Shown here in pieces: positions 8,614-18,100 of a stretch of DNA of 38,541 nucleotides. Origin of the DNA: JAGLTN01 sp035403325 (GTDB taxonomy: Bacteria; Planctomycetota; Phycisphaerae; Sedimentisphaerales; Anaerobacaceae); contig CAZBKA010000008.1 in assembly GCA_964492365.1 (NCBI GenBank), positions 1 through 38,541 on the forward strand, written 5' to 3'. A program made the translations under genes and the position numbers. A model generated the notes under the pieces. It searched no databases. It had not been told where the DNA came from and saw nothing but the letters and a program-made list of their open reading frames with translations. Positions within the stretch are counted from its first letter, which is position 1. Every line of letters begins with the position of its first letter.

Positions 8614-11010
8614 ATGTTTAACAGTAACAGATTTGGCAGGTATTTTTTTCAATTCGGGGCGGTATTTGTTTTTGTGTTGTCGGTTTTTTGCGTGGTGTCG
8701 ACGGGGGAAGTTATTGGCGACGTTGAGATGAGCGGGGTTGATGCGTTTGACAGTGCGACTGTCTGCAATGAGAGAGCTGACCAGTGGCGATGGCTTAGTG
8801 TTCCTTTGAGCAGACTGGTGCTTAATCCATCTGAGAACAGCGGCGAAACGGAGAAGTTTGAGCCTACGCTTGGGTTGGATGTTGGGTATTACGTTGGTGA
8901 GGAACCTAAGAGGCTGACGAATGTTATCAGTTGTAAGATTGTTCACAGCCAGTCGCAGAGGCAAAGCTGGAATTACTCAGTTAATTTTGCAGAGGAATTT
9001 GCTAAAGAGAAAAGCAACTGGAGTAATGCAGGATTGAAAAAAGAAGTTGATGGCGAGACTGGTAAAATAACCGTTGTTGATCCGCAGTGGAAAGAGACAT
9101 GGGGCGGGATGGGGATTGATATTAAACCTGGGTTCAGGTGCATGGGGGGAAAGTTAAGAATCAAGATTGCAAAATGTGACGGGTGGTGGTCGCTGAAATT
9201 TAAAAATGCAGCGGGTAAAGATGTTGTGCTACAGCGAAGCATTAATAAAACGGGAACCTTTGTGTATGATCTGGATGGGTTCGATGGGTGCATCGGCAGT
9301 GAGCAATTTAATCTTGGATTTTTTATTAATCACCGTAACCTAAGTGTGTGTGTCGAGTCCATGGATTTAGAGTTGTATTCTGAGCCTACGAAGAGTCAGG
9401 TTGGTGAATATAAAAGCAGGTGGTATCCTCATAAGATCGGTTTTGAGGTTGAGTATCCGCAGGTTTCGAGAAGGCTTACCGGGTGCGATTTCTTCGGTGA
9501 TGAGAATAGTATTTATAGATTGATAGAAACAGGCAAGGGAAAAGCATGTCAGTTGGAGCTTGCTGGTTCAATAACGGGGAAGTTTGAAAAGGCTGACGAT
9601 GTTGTTGTTATGGAGTATGAGGATTTTTTCTATGCGGTTGGGTTTGGTGAGGTTGCAGGTGGAAAGGTTAAGCCTATAGGGATTAATATTGGTGTTGATA
9701 AATGGAACTGGAGCTTGCTGGTTGAGTTAGCGGAGGATGGTGACAAAAAGATTGTTACGGCGGCGGGATTTGCTACTAAGGCTGAGGGCAGGGACAAGGC
9801 GATTGAAAGAGCTAAGGGGATATTTGCAAGTGCGGGGCCTGATGTGAGTTTGCAAAGCAGAAAAGAGAAGTGGGATGAGTTGCTGAAGAAAGTACCATGC
9901 CCCAGTGAGTTTGGGATTAAGAATGTTGAGAGTAAGGGTGTGACAGCGGAGGAGCATCGATTGTTTTATTACGGGGCGTGGGCTTTTACTATTATGAATG
10001 TTATACCTGCGATGGGGGAGAATGATTATGCTTATCCGCAGACGCCTTGCGGGAAACCATCGCTTTGGAACCATGGCGCGAGTAAGGCGAAGGCATCGGC
10101 GGCTTGGGAGAGCTTTTTTGCACAGCAGTTTTTGAGCTTTGTTATGCCTGAGGTTGCGTGGGATGCTTTTGAGGGGATAATGATGCAGGTTGATGCGGAT
10201 GGATGGCTGAACGGGGAATGTTTACCATCGAGGAAGGCTCAGACGGCATGGATGTTGTATAATAATTTGCCTGATGAGAAGAGACTTGCGAGGGTTTATG
10301 ATCCCATTAAGAGATATTTGTTCTGGCGAGAGAAGAATCCGAGATGGATATATGGTTCATATAATAATGCTGATGAGAAGACTGCGCATTTTGTGGAGCA
10401 GTTATTGAGTGACATTGATTTTGCGGCGAAAATAGCAAAGACGCTTGGATATGAAGAAGATGTTAAAATGTGGGAGCAGAAGCATAAGGATAATATCGAA
10501 AATTATCGCAAGTGGTTTTTCTTCGATGACGGCAGAAATCCTGGTGGTGCATATTTTATAAATTCAAAGGGTTATCATAGTGCGAGTCCATGGTCGTCGT
10601 CGGCGGGGCTGCATATTCGGGATTTGCCAGCGGATTTGAAGGAGCGGATAATTAAATTTTATTTGTCGGCGCATGATGCAAGTAAGCCTTTACTTGGGTC
10701 TGGGTACTGTAAATATGGTGACAGCAGTTTTCAGTCTTATGGACTGCTTGATGCTGGAATGAAGAAGGAGGCTTTTGAGCTTATTAATACTCTGCTGCGT
10801 GATCAGATAATTGCTGGGGAATTCAGTGAGGGATACTTGAATATGGCGAATAAGCCTGACTGGGCGCCGGGCGGACTCGATGAGAGTAAATCTGTTGTTC
10901 CCGCGGGGGTTATGCCATCGTATTTTGGTGTCGGGCAGATGATCGATTTCACGCTGATGAATAATGGTGTGCGAATCGAAGGCGGCAAAGCTACAGCAAT
11001 TGTGAAATAA
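8614..11010 (+). CDS. Secreted glycoside-hydrolase-like protein with a predicted six-hairpin (alpha/alpha) catalytic region
   Basis: A protein of 798 residues with a signal peptide (a hydrophobic run ending near FCVVSTGEV), a beta-rich N-terminal half of about 430 residues and a helix-rich C-terminal half. The latter contains PCGKPSLWNHGASKAKAS, WDAFEGIMMQVDADGWLNGE and SEGYLNMANKPDWAPGG, resembling (alpha/alpha)6-barrel glycosidases such as those related to families GH37, GH63 and GH15. The exact family is not clear to me. The ATG at 8614 has AGGGG five bases upstream and directly precedes the signal peptide; a TTG 23 codons earlier is less likely. It ends 63 bases before the end of a convergent GxGYxYP gene, and its stop codon abuts that gene's terminator. 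Confidence 0.65.
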   Translation: MFNSNRFGRYFFQFGAVFVFVLSVFCVVSTGEVIGDVEMSGVDAFDSATVCNERADQWRWLSVPLSRLVLNPSENSGETEKFEPTLGLDVGYYVGEEPKRLTNVISCKIVHSQSQRQSWNYSVNFAEEFAKEKSNWSNAGLKKEVDGETGKITVVDPQWKETWGGMGIDIKPGFRCMGGKLRIKIAKCDGWWSLKFKNAAGKDVVLQRSINKTGTFVYDLDGFDGCIGSEQFNLGFFINHRNLSVCVESMDLELYSEPTKSQVGEYKSRWYPHKIGFEVEYPQVSRRLTGCDFFGDENSIYRLIETGKGKACQLELAGSITGKFEKADDVVVMEYEDFFYAVGFGEVAGGKVKPIGINIGVDKWNWSLLVELAEDGDKKIVTAAGFATKAEGRDKAIERAKGIFASAGPDVSLQSRKEKWDELLKKVPCPSEFGIKNVESKGVTAEEHRLFYYGAWAFTIMNVIPAMGENDYAYPQTPCGKPSLWNHGASKAKASAAWESFFAQQFLSFVMPEVAWDAFEGIMMQVDADGWLNGECLPSRKAQTAWMLYNNLPDEKRLARVYDPIKRYLFWREKNPRWIYGSYNNADEKTAHFVEQLLSDIDFAAKIAKTLGYEEDVKMWEQKHKDNIENYRKWFFFDDGRNPGGAYFINSKGYHSASPWSSSAGLHIRDLPADLKERIIKFYLSAHDASKPLLGSGYCKYGDSSFQSYGLLDAGMKKEAFELINTLLRDQIIAGEFSEGYLNMANKPDWAPGGLDESKSVVPAGVMPSYFGVGQMIDFTLMNNGVRIEGGKATAIVK

Positions 11011-11013
11011 AAA

Positions 11014-11040
11014 AGCGTGACAACATTAAGCTGCCACGCT
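11014..11040 (-). terminator. Rho-independent terminator of the first LamG/GxGYxYP gene
   Basis: On the minus strand the 11-base arm AGCGTGGCAGC pairs with GTTGTCACGCT (two G-U pairs) around the loop TTAAT and is followed by six T. It lies 34 bases past the stop of the gene at 11074-14577. It sits 4 bases after the stop codon of the convergent plus-strand gene, so it might stop transcription from both sides, although the plus side lacks a good T run. A related hairpin follows the paralog at 15107. Confidence 0.85.
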
Positions 11041-11073
11041 TTGAAAAGTTAAAAAACATTTGGTATTATTGTT

Positions 11074-14000
11074 CTACCATAACCAAGTTGTGAAACTCCA
11101 TACTGTTCCAGTTGTTATATGACCTGAGGCGGATTTTTCATCAACTCTCCAGTAGTACTTTTTCAGAGATGAAAGCTCACCAGGGTTGTATGATGTGCCG
11201 GTCTGTTCTCCGATAAATTCAGTTTCATCAGGAGTTGAATCTGTGCCGAAGTACAAGAGATGATGTGTTGCACCTGATCCGGCGGTCCAGCTTGGATCCA
11301 CCCAACGACTAACCAAGGTCTTACCATTACTTGGGCTTGGGCTTGCGGCTTTTCCTGGGGTATTAGCATTTGTTTGCCACATCAGATCAACCATGTCAAC
11401 GCCTCTGACAATAACAAAGTTCGACCCGAGTTGTTCTTCACAGACAGCTGCATAATCAGTGATCTCATTCGGCGTTCCATAAACAGTAATGAAAGACGGA
11501 GTAGAGTACTGAGAAGCAAAGTTTTCTATTTCAGTTACGATATCTGAGAAATCACTAACGGTATCGTGTGAATACCAGAGCCTGACGTCTGCGCGAATAA
11601 CTGGTGTTCCATCGCTTAACCAGTCATTTTGACCATGATCTACACCTTGAACGCTGAAACATTTAACATGTGGTGCATATGTTTGGAAAGTTTCATAATC
11701 GCTCTTGTCGTAACCCCACCAGCATTCAACACCGGCAAGTCCCATGTCCTCGACGTAGTCATCTGTATGTGCAGCCCAATCTGCGAGGTTAGGTATTTCC
11801 GAAGGTCTGTTGTAACCAGCTCCGGAAGGACCTGCCCAGAAACAGTCGTTTGGTTCGGCATAGATATTATAGTATTCAATCAAAGCCGGCCAACGGTCAT
11901 ATGCGATAGGCTGTGTTGTCCATGTTACTTTTCCTGTGCCTCTGTTGTCTTTCAACCAAGCACCATAGTCGCCATGCCATACACCGCTATTACCGAGTGA
12001 GGTCAAAAAGCCCATAGAGTCACCATCGGATGCCTGGAACATTACATAATACTTTGACGTATTCAGCACAAGATTAGAATCTGCCCTGCTCATATTCAGG
12101 TTTGCTGGAGTATAATCAACATTTGCCCAGAAGCTGAGGTTGAGACCGCAAAGAACTGCGTAGTTACCTTGTTCAGATATTCCCTGAAGGTCAACCCCCT
12201 CATCATACCAAGAGCCGAAGGACATTGCTGGTTCTACAAGATACGCCATGACATCATCAAAAAGGTCCCTTTCGGTACCGGTGTTTGCACAATTCATATC
12301 ATAAGCATAGAACCCCTGCTGAACGCCGTAGTCGATACCATTATCATAGTTGTGACCATCGTCGAAAGTTGTGAAACACTTAATACATGAGAACGCACCA
12401 TCGGTAGGTCTGCCCGGCAGGAGATTAGCAACGCCATAACTCTGGGCTGCTAATTTTGTAGCCCATGTTCCGCTGATATCATTTACCGTCAGCCCGCTAA
12501 AGCAATCAATATAGCCTTTGTATTTCAGACCATTGGTTGTGTAGTTGAGCATTTCAGCAGTTACGGGGACATAATTTGAATCTACAGCGAGGTTTACCGC
12601 AACAGTAACTTCAGCAGCTTCGATATTTGCGGGGTTGTATTTAGTAAGGCCGCTGATGACACCTTCATTTCTTGCGGCGGCAACTAATTCACGAAGTGAA
12701 TTAATTTTTGCAAAAGTAAAACCTTTTTCATTTTCAAGATATTCCTGCCAGTAGATATCGGCAGTTGAGTTACCTGCGGCATGCTGTCTATGCCAGAAGA
12801 ATACTCTTGCGCCTTTCTGATTCATCAACCCCTGAATAGTGTAGGCACAGATTCTATCTGCAGTACTGAGGTTACCAAGGAATACGAAATCCATTACCCA
12901 GACATCACTTATTGTGAAGCTGCAGACATCTCCTTTATATACTTCAGAACCGGCGACTTCATCTATTCTCCAGTAGTATGTGGTATTTTCACTTAAGCTG
13001 GAGACAGTATAACTGTTGGCTGTCTGTGTGCCTTTGTACTCGGCAGATGCAAGCGTTGCATTGTTAACAGCGTTGTAGGTTGTACCGAAATAGATATCGT
13101 GTCCATTAGTGGCGTTTGTGTTTATACCAGCCTTCCAGTATAAGACGACATCGCCATCTTCGTTAGACGGTGCAATGTCACCATCTGCCGGTATCTGGGC
13201 GGAAGCGGTTCTTGGTGTGTTAAGTACTGCTATTTCAGATTCAGAAAGAACTTTGTCATAGATTCTGAAATCTTTCATTGAACCTTCCATTTGGTTATCG
13301 CCTAAGTTTGACTTTCCAATCGTAAATTTAACCAGGTTGGCGAATGAACCTGTTTTGCCTGTTTCTGTGAGATAGAGATAATTATCAACATAAAGTTTAA
13401 ACACACCAGTGCTAAAATCTGCTGTAGATGTTATTCTTACTTCATCACCCCATGTTTTGTTAACTCTACCATAGATAAATCTAGTGTCTTCGTCGTTGAA
13501 AGCTTCCCAACCCCACATCATATCTCCACCATTACGAAGAAGGATATTGGTACCAGTTGGGCACTCAGCTGTTAAAAGTCTGACGTCACTACTATCTCTA
13601 CCATCATAAGGGAAGTTTCCATGTGTAACGGCGTTTTCAGGCCAGGTTGCTACATAAGATATTGAAGCCTGGTTTGTTAAATTCGAGACGATATTTAAAC
13701 CGTTATTAGCAAAAGTGATACCGGAATCACTGTTGCCGGAAAAGCTTAGACCATCGGTGATCCATGTGTTAGCAGTTCCTTTTGTTCCATCATTTCGATT
13801 TATGGTTGCATCGTAGGCAATGCTGCCTGTGCCTTCGTTGAAAGTCCACCATGCGAGGAGGTTTGTGTCTGCAAGGTCGGCTATTTCAGTTGATCCGAGA
13901 GCTCGGTTATAAATGCGGAAATCTGCCATTTTACCCTTGAATTGCCAAGTATTAGTTGGTGTGCTGCCGATAACAAAAGACGTGGTTGCATCCATAGACA

Positions 14001-14577
14001 TGGTTTTACCGCTCGCTGTGCCAAGCAATGAACCGTTGATATATATTTTCATCAGACCAGAGCCTGCGTCTTTTGTGAAAGCGAAGTGGTTCCAGTTTCC
14101 CCTGAAATCAACTTCATTTGCAATTTGCCAGTAAGGGTAGCAGTCGTAGTTTGCTCCTGAGCTTCCAGCGTTGTAATAGAGATGGAGACCTTCACCACCT
14201 GGCAGTTCGACACCTAAAGTTCGGACTCCATTTATGTCAAGGCCATAGAACAATGCGTTGCTGTATGTTCCTGGGTCATCGCTGTTAACCCAGAGGCTGA
14301 CTGTCGCCGTCTGGTCGATATTGCTGTAGACAGCAGATGGGACAGTTACATTAAATGTTCCATTAAAATAGAGACACCCTTTGCCGTTGAAACCTGTCGT
14401 GTTCCAGCCTGAAGAGCTTCCGACAGTTCCATTATTTGCATTTCCGGAATAATCGGTTGCAGTAGTTCCGCTTGTTTCATTAAAGCGGTACCATGCGAGC
14501 AGGTTTGGGTCCTGTACTGCGAAAAGCTGGGCAGTGAAAAGAACCAATACTAAAAAAATACACTCCTTCTTAAACAT
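11074..14577 (-). CDS. Secreted LamG-LamG-Fn3-like-GxGYxYP protein, paralog A
   Basis: A 1167-residue exported protein. Order: signal peptide 1-20 (LFTAQLFA|VQDP); LamG-like domain about 26-235; a second LamG-like domain about 238-455; a fibronectin-III-like domain about 460-556; GxGYxYP N-terminal domain about 562-815 (contains TIQGLMNQKGARVF); GxGYxYP C-terminal domain about 840-1070 with FWAGPSGAGYNRP; and a final Fn3-like domain about 1075-1167. The GxGYxYP families are annotated as putative glycoside hydrolases with no proven activity that I know of. Here the signature reads GAGYNRP at 919-925, an Arg replacing the second Tyr. The ATG follows AAGGAG. The protein aligns over nearly its whole length with the gene at 15107-18814, roughly three quarters identical by eye, but lacks that gene's dockerin-like module. 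Confidence 0.85.
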   Translation of the reverse strand: MFKKECIFLVLVLFTAQLFAVQDPNLLAWYRFNETSGTTATDYSGNANNGTVGSSSGWNTTGFNGKGCLYFNGTFNVTVPSAVYSNIDQTATVSLWVNSDDPGTYSNALFYGLDINGVRTLGVELPGGEGLHLYYNAGSSGANYDCYPYWQIANEVDFRGNWNHFAFTKDAGSGLMKIYINGSLLGTASGKTMSMDATTSFVIGSTPTNTWQFKGKMADFRIYNRALGSTEIADLADTNLLAWWTFNEGTGSIAYDATINRNDGTKGTANTWITDGLSFSGNSDSGITFANNGLNIVSNLTNQASISYVATWPENAVTHGNFPYDGRDSSDVRLLTAECPTGTNILLRNGGDMMWGWEAFNDEDTRFIYGRVNKTWGDEVRITSTADFSTGVFKLYVDNYLYLTETGKTGSFANLVKFTIGKSNLGDNQMEGSMKDFRIYDKVLSESEIAVLNTPRTASAQIPADGDIAPSNEDGDVVLYWKAGINTNATNGHDIYFGTTYNAVNNATLASAEYKGTQTANSYTVSSLSENTTYYWRIDEVAGSEVYKGDVCSFTISDVWVMDFVFLGNLSTADRICAYTIQGLMNQKGARVFFWHRQHAAGNSTADIYWQEYLENEKGFTFAKINSLRELVAAARNEGVISGLTKYNPANIEAAEVTVAVNLAVDSNYVPVTAEMLNYTTNGLKYKGYIDCFSGLTVNDISGTWATKLAAQSYGVANLLPGRPTDGAFSCIKCFTTFDDGHNYDNGIDYGVQQGFYAYDMNCANTGTERDLFDDVMAYLVEPAMSFGSWYDEGVDLQGISEQGNYAVLCGLNLSFWANVDYTPANLNMSRADSNLVLNTSKYYVMFQASDGDSMGFLTSLGNSGVWHGDYGAWLKDNRGTGKVTWTTQPIAYDRWPALIEYYNIYAEPNDCFWAGPSGAGYNRPSEIPNLADWAAHTDDYVEDMGLAGVECWWGYDKSDYETFQTYAPHVKCFSVQGVDHGQNDWLSDGTPVIRADVRLWYSHDTVSDFSDIVTEIENFASQYSTPSFITVYGTPNEITDYAAVCEEQLGSNFVIVRGVDMVDLMWQTNANTPGKAASPSPSNGKTLVSRWVDPSWTAGSGATHHLLYFGTDSTPDETEFIGEQTGTSYNPGELSSLKKYYWRVDEKSASGHITTGTVWSFTTWLW

Positions 14578-15042
14578 GTTAGATCTCCTTCTTAGATTTT
14601 TAAAAATAAACTCCGTTAAATATTTTAAAACACTAATCCCCCTTGCAGTTATCTATATACCTCCTTTCTTGAACTGCATAAAACAAAATATCGAAACGAT
14701 GTTCAGACTTTTGGACATCAATGATAAAGCATTTTTTGTTTAAACTAATGTTCCCAAGCAATCAGCAAGTGACAGCGCGATGAAATGTATAACATGAATA
14801 CGAAAAATTATATAATACATCCTCTGGCAATTACAAACTATGGAACTATTTCCTCGCTACATCGGCTCTTACAATAACGGAACGACCTTACAAATGGTGT
14901 AAAGTATGAACCGACATTGGTATGCTAAATGTAAGAGGGACAACCGTCAAGCTAAAATATTTAAATTTTTGTGAAAAATATTATTTAAATTAATTATTCG
15001 ATTTGCGAGGTAAACAAAGTTACTGTGAATGCAGAATAAAAA
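14578..15042. other. Intergenic region between the two GxGYxYP paralogs
   Basis: No convincing gene here. The stretch is A+T-rich. On the minus strand TTGTAA (complement of 14831-14836) and TATAAT (complement of 14807-14812) are 18 bases apart and could be the promoter of paralog A, leaving a leader of about 220 bases. On the plus strand, just before the terminator at 15043, codons spelling EVNKVTVNAE and a TAA stop (about 15008-15040) could be the last trace of a lost gene, comparable to the end of the gene at 8614-11010. Both readings are tentative. Confidence 0.35.
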
Positions 15043-15069
15043 AGCGTGGTAACTTTGAGCTACCACGCT
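15043..15069 (-). terminator. Rho-independent terminator of the second LamG/GxGYxYP gene
   Basis: On the minus strand AGCGTGGTAGC pairs with GTTACCACGCT (one G-U pair) around the loop TCAAA and is followed by six T. It lies 37 bases past the stop of the gene at 15107-18814. Relative to the hairpin at 11014-11040 the stem carries paired changes (C-G to T-A at position 8; G-U to G-C at position 7), so the structure has been kept while the sequence drifted. Confidence 0.87.
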
Positions 15070-15106
15070 ATAGAAGATTTAAAAATAATTCTCTGTGATC
15101 ATTTTA

Positions 15107-18100
15107 TCATATACCAGTTGTAAATTTCCAGACGGTTCCTGTTGTTACCCGACCAGTTGGACTTCTTTCATCAATTCTCCAATAGTAAGTAGTCCAACTG
15201 GAGAGAGTACCTGGGTCGTATGAGGTTGCTGTGAAGTCGCCTTTATATTCAGTTTCATCAGGTGTAGAATCGGTTCCGAAGTACACAAGATGCCTTGCTG
15301 TTCCTGCACCAGCAATCCAGCTTGGATCAATCGTCTTACTAACTGAAGTTTTTCCATTAGTAGGAGACGGTGTTGTAGCTTTTCCTGCAGGATTGGCACC
15401 AGCCTGTGTCATAAGGTCAACGAAGTCAACACCTCTGACGATGACAAAGTCCGAACCAAGCTGATCTTCGCAAATTGCGGCATAATCGACGATACAACTT
15501 GGGGTATCATATACTGTTATAAAGTATGGTGTACTCTTGGTGGCGGCGAAATTTGTGATGTTAGTTACCATCTGTTCGGGATTTGAGTGAAGCTCCGCAT
15601 ACCACATGCCTTGTGTTCGATCAGTTGGACAATGTGATTGTATTACAGGAGTCCCATCGTTAAGCCAAGCGTTTGAACCACCATTTGTTCCCTGATGCGA
15701 GAAGCATTTGACATGTGGAGCATTTGCTTTGAAAGTTTCGTACATGCTCAGGCTGTAACCCCACCAGCACTCGACGCCTTGAATACTTAAATCTGTGATG
15801 TAACTATCGGTAAGCGCAGCCCAGTCCGCGAGGTTTGGAAGTGATGATGGTCTGTTGTAACCAGCACCGGAAGGTCCGGTCCAGAACGAATCGTTTGGTT
15901 CACCATGAGTGTTATAGTACTCGAGCAAAGCAGGCCAAAGATCATAAGCAACAGGTACCGTGCACCATGTTACTTTGCCTTTGGTTCTATTGGCTCTCAA
16001 CCATGAACCCCCTGCTCCTTCCCATGTACCACTCATTTGAAGCCCTGTCAGATAACCAGCTGTGTCACCTTCAGATGACTGGAACATTACATAATATTTT
16101 GTATTATCGAGTATCATACCTGAAGTTGGTCTGCTCATATTGAGGTTTGCAGGGTTGTGGTCAACATTAGCCCAGAAGCTGAGGTTTTCCCCACAGAGAA
16201 CGGTATAATTTCCTGCGGCAGATATTCCTTCAAGATCTATACCTTCATCATGCCATGAACCAAAAGACATACCGGGTTTAACCAGGTGATTCATAACGTT
16301 ATTAAACAAGGTTCGTTCAGTTCCGGTATTTGAATAATTCATATCATAGGCATAGAATTTCCGCTGGACGCCGTAGTCGATACCATTGTCGTAGTTGTGA
16401 CCATCGTTAAAGGTCGGGAAAGACCTGATGCATGAGAAGACACCATCTGTAGGCGTGCCTGGCATGAGATTGGTGACACCATAACTTTGAGCGGCTAATT
16501 TTGTTGCCCATGTACCGGTGATATCATTTATTGTCAGACCATCAAAGCAATTGATGTAGCCTTTGTATTTCAGACCATTAGAGGTGTAATCAAGCATTTC
16601 TGCAGTTACGGGGACATAATTAGAATTTACAGCGAGGTTAACCGCGACGGTCACTTCGCCGGAATCTATATTTTCAGGGTTGTATTTGGTAAGCCCGCTG
16701 ATGACACCTTCATTTCTTGCAGCGGCTACTAATTCACGGAGTGAATTAATTTTAGCAAAAGTGAACCCTTTTTCGTCGTGCAGATATTTAACCCAATAAT
16801 CATCGGCAGTTGAATTTCCAGCATTATGTTGGGCAACATCGATGAAGACTCTTGCGCCTTTTTGATTCATTAATCCCTGTACGGTGTAGGCACAAATTCT
16901 ATCAGCGGTGCTTAAGTTGCCAAGGAAAACAAAGTCCATTAACCATGTATCACTTATGGTGAAACTATTGACGTTTCCTTTGTAGATTTCAGAGCCTGCG
17001 ACTTCGTCTATTCTCCAGTAGTATGTGGTATTTTGGCTAAGACCTGGCACAGTATAGCTGTTGGCTGATTGTGTGCCTTTGTATTCCGGAGAATTAAGAG
17101 TTGCGTCATTAACGGAATGATAACTTGTTCCAAAATAGACTCGGTGACCATTGGTAACATTTGTATTTATACCAGGCTTCCAGTATAAGGTGACATTGCC
17201 ATCTTCGGTGGCAGGGGCAATTGCTCCATCTGCCGGTATGGGGTCAGATGCGATTATCGGTGTATTGAGAATCGCTATTTCAGAATTTGAGAGAACTTTA
17301 TTATATATTCTGAAATCTTTGATTGAGCCTTCCATTTCATTTGTGCCTGAGTAGGTTTGTCCGATGTAAAATTTAACTAAATTGGCAAGTGAACCTGTTT
17401 GACCTGTTGCTGAGGCGTAGAGGTAATCATCGATATAAATTTTAAATTCACCTGTACCAAAATCTGCGGTTGATGTTATTCTTATGTAATCGCCCCAGGT
17501 TTTGTTAACTCTACCAAAGATAAATCTATTATCCTGGTCATTAAAAGCTTCCCAGCACCACATACTACTGCCACCATTGTGGAGCAGGGTATGAGTACCG
17601 GTTGGAAATTCTGCTGATAAAAGTCTATTGTTGCTGCTGTCTCTGCCGTCATAGGGGTAATCAGTATGGGTGGCAGATGAGTCCCATGTTGTCAGATAAG
17701 AGATTGTTACCTGAGTTGTTAAATCTTTGACGATATTAAGACCACTGCTGGCGAAAGAAATTCCTGAACTACCACTGCCAGCAAAATTGATTCCTCCTGG
17801 TATCCATGCATCAGCGGTTCCTTTTGTTCCATCGTTGCGATTTGCGGTTTGGTCGTAAGCTTTTGTACCTGCGGCCTCATCAAAAGTCCACCAACCTAAG
17901 AGATTTGCATCTGCGAGGTCGGCGATTTCTGTTGCTCCAAGAACACGGTTGTATATGCGGAAATCGGCCATTTTTCCCTTGAAATTCCATGAGCTGTCAC
18001 ATGTACTACCTATGACAAAATTACTCATTGCGTCCATGGACATTGTCTTGTTGGTTTCTGTTCCAAGGAGTGAACCATTTATGTATATTTTCATTAACCC

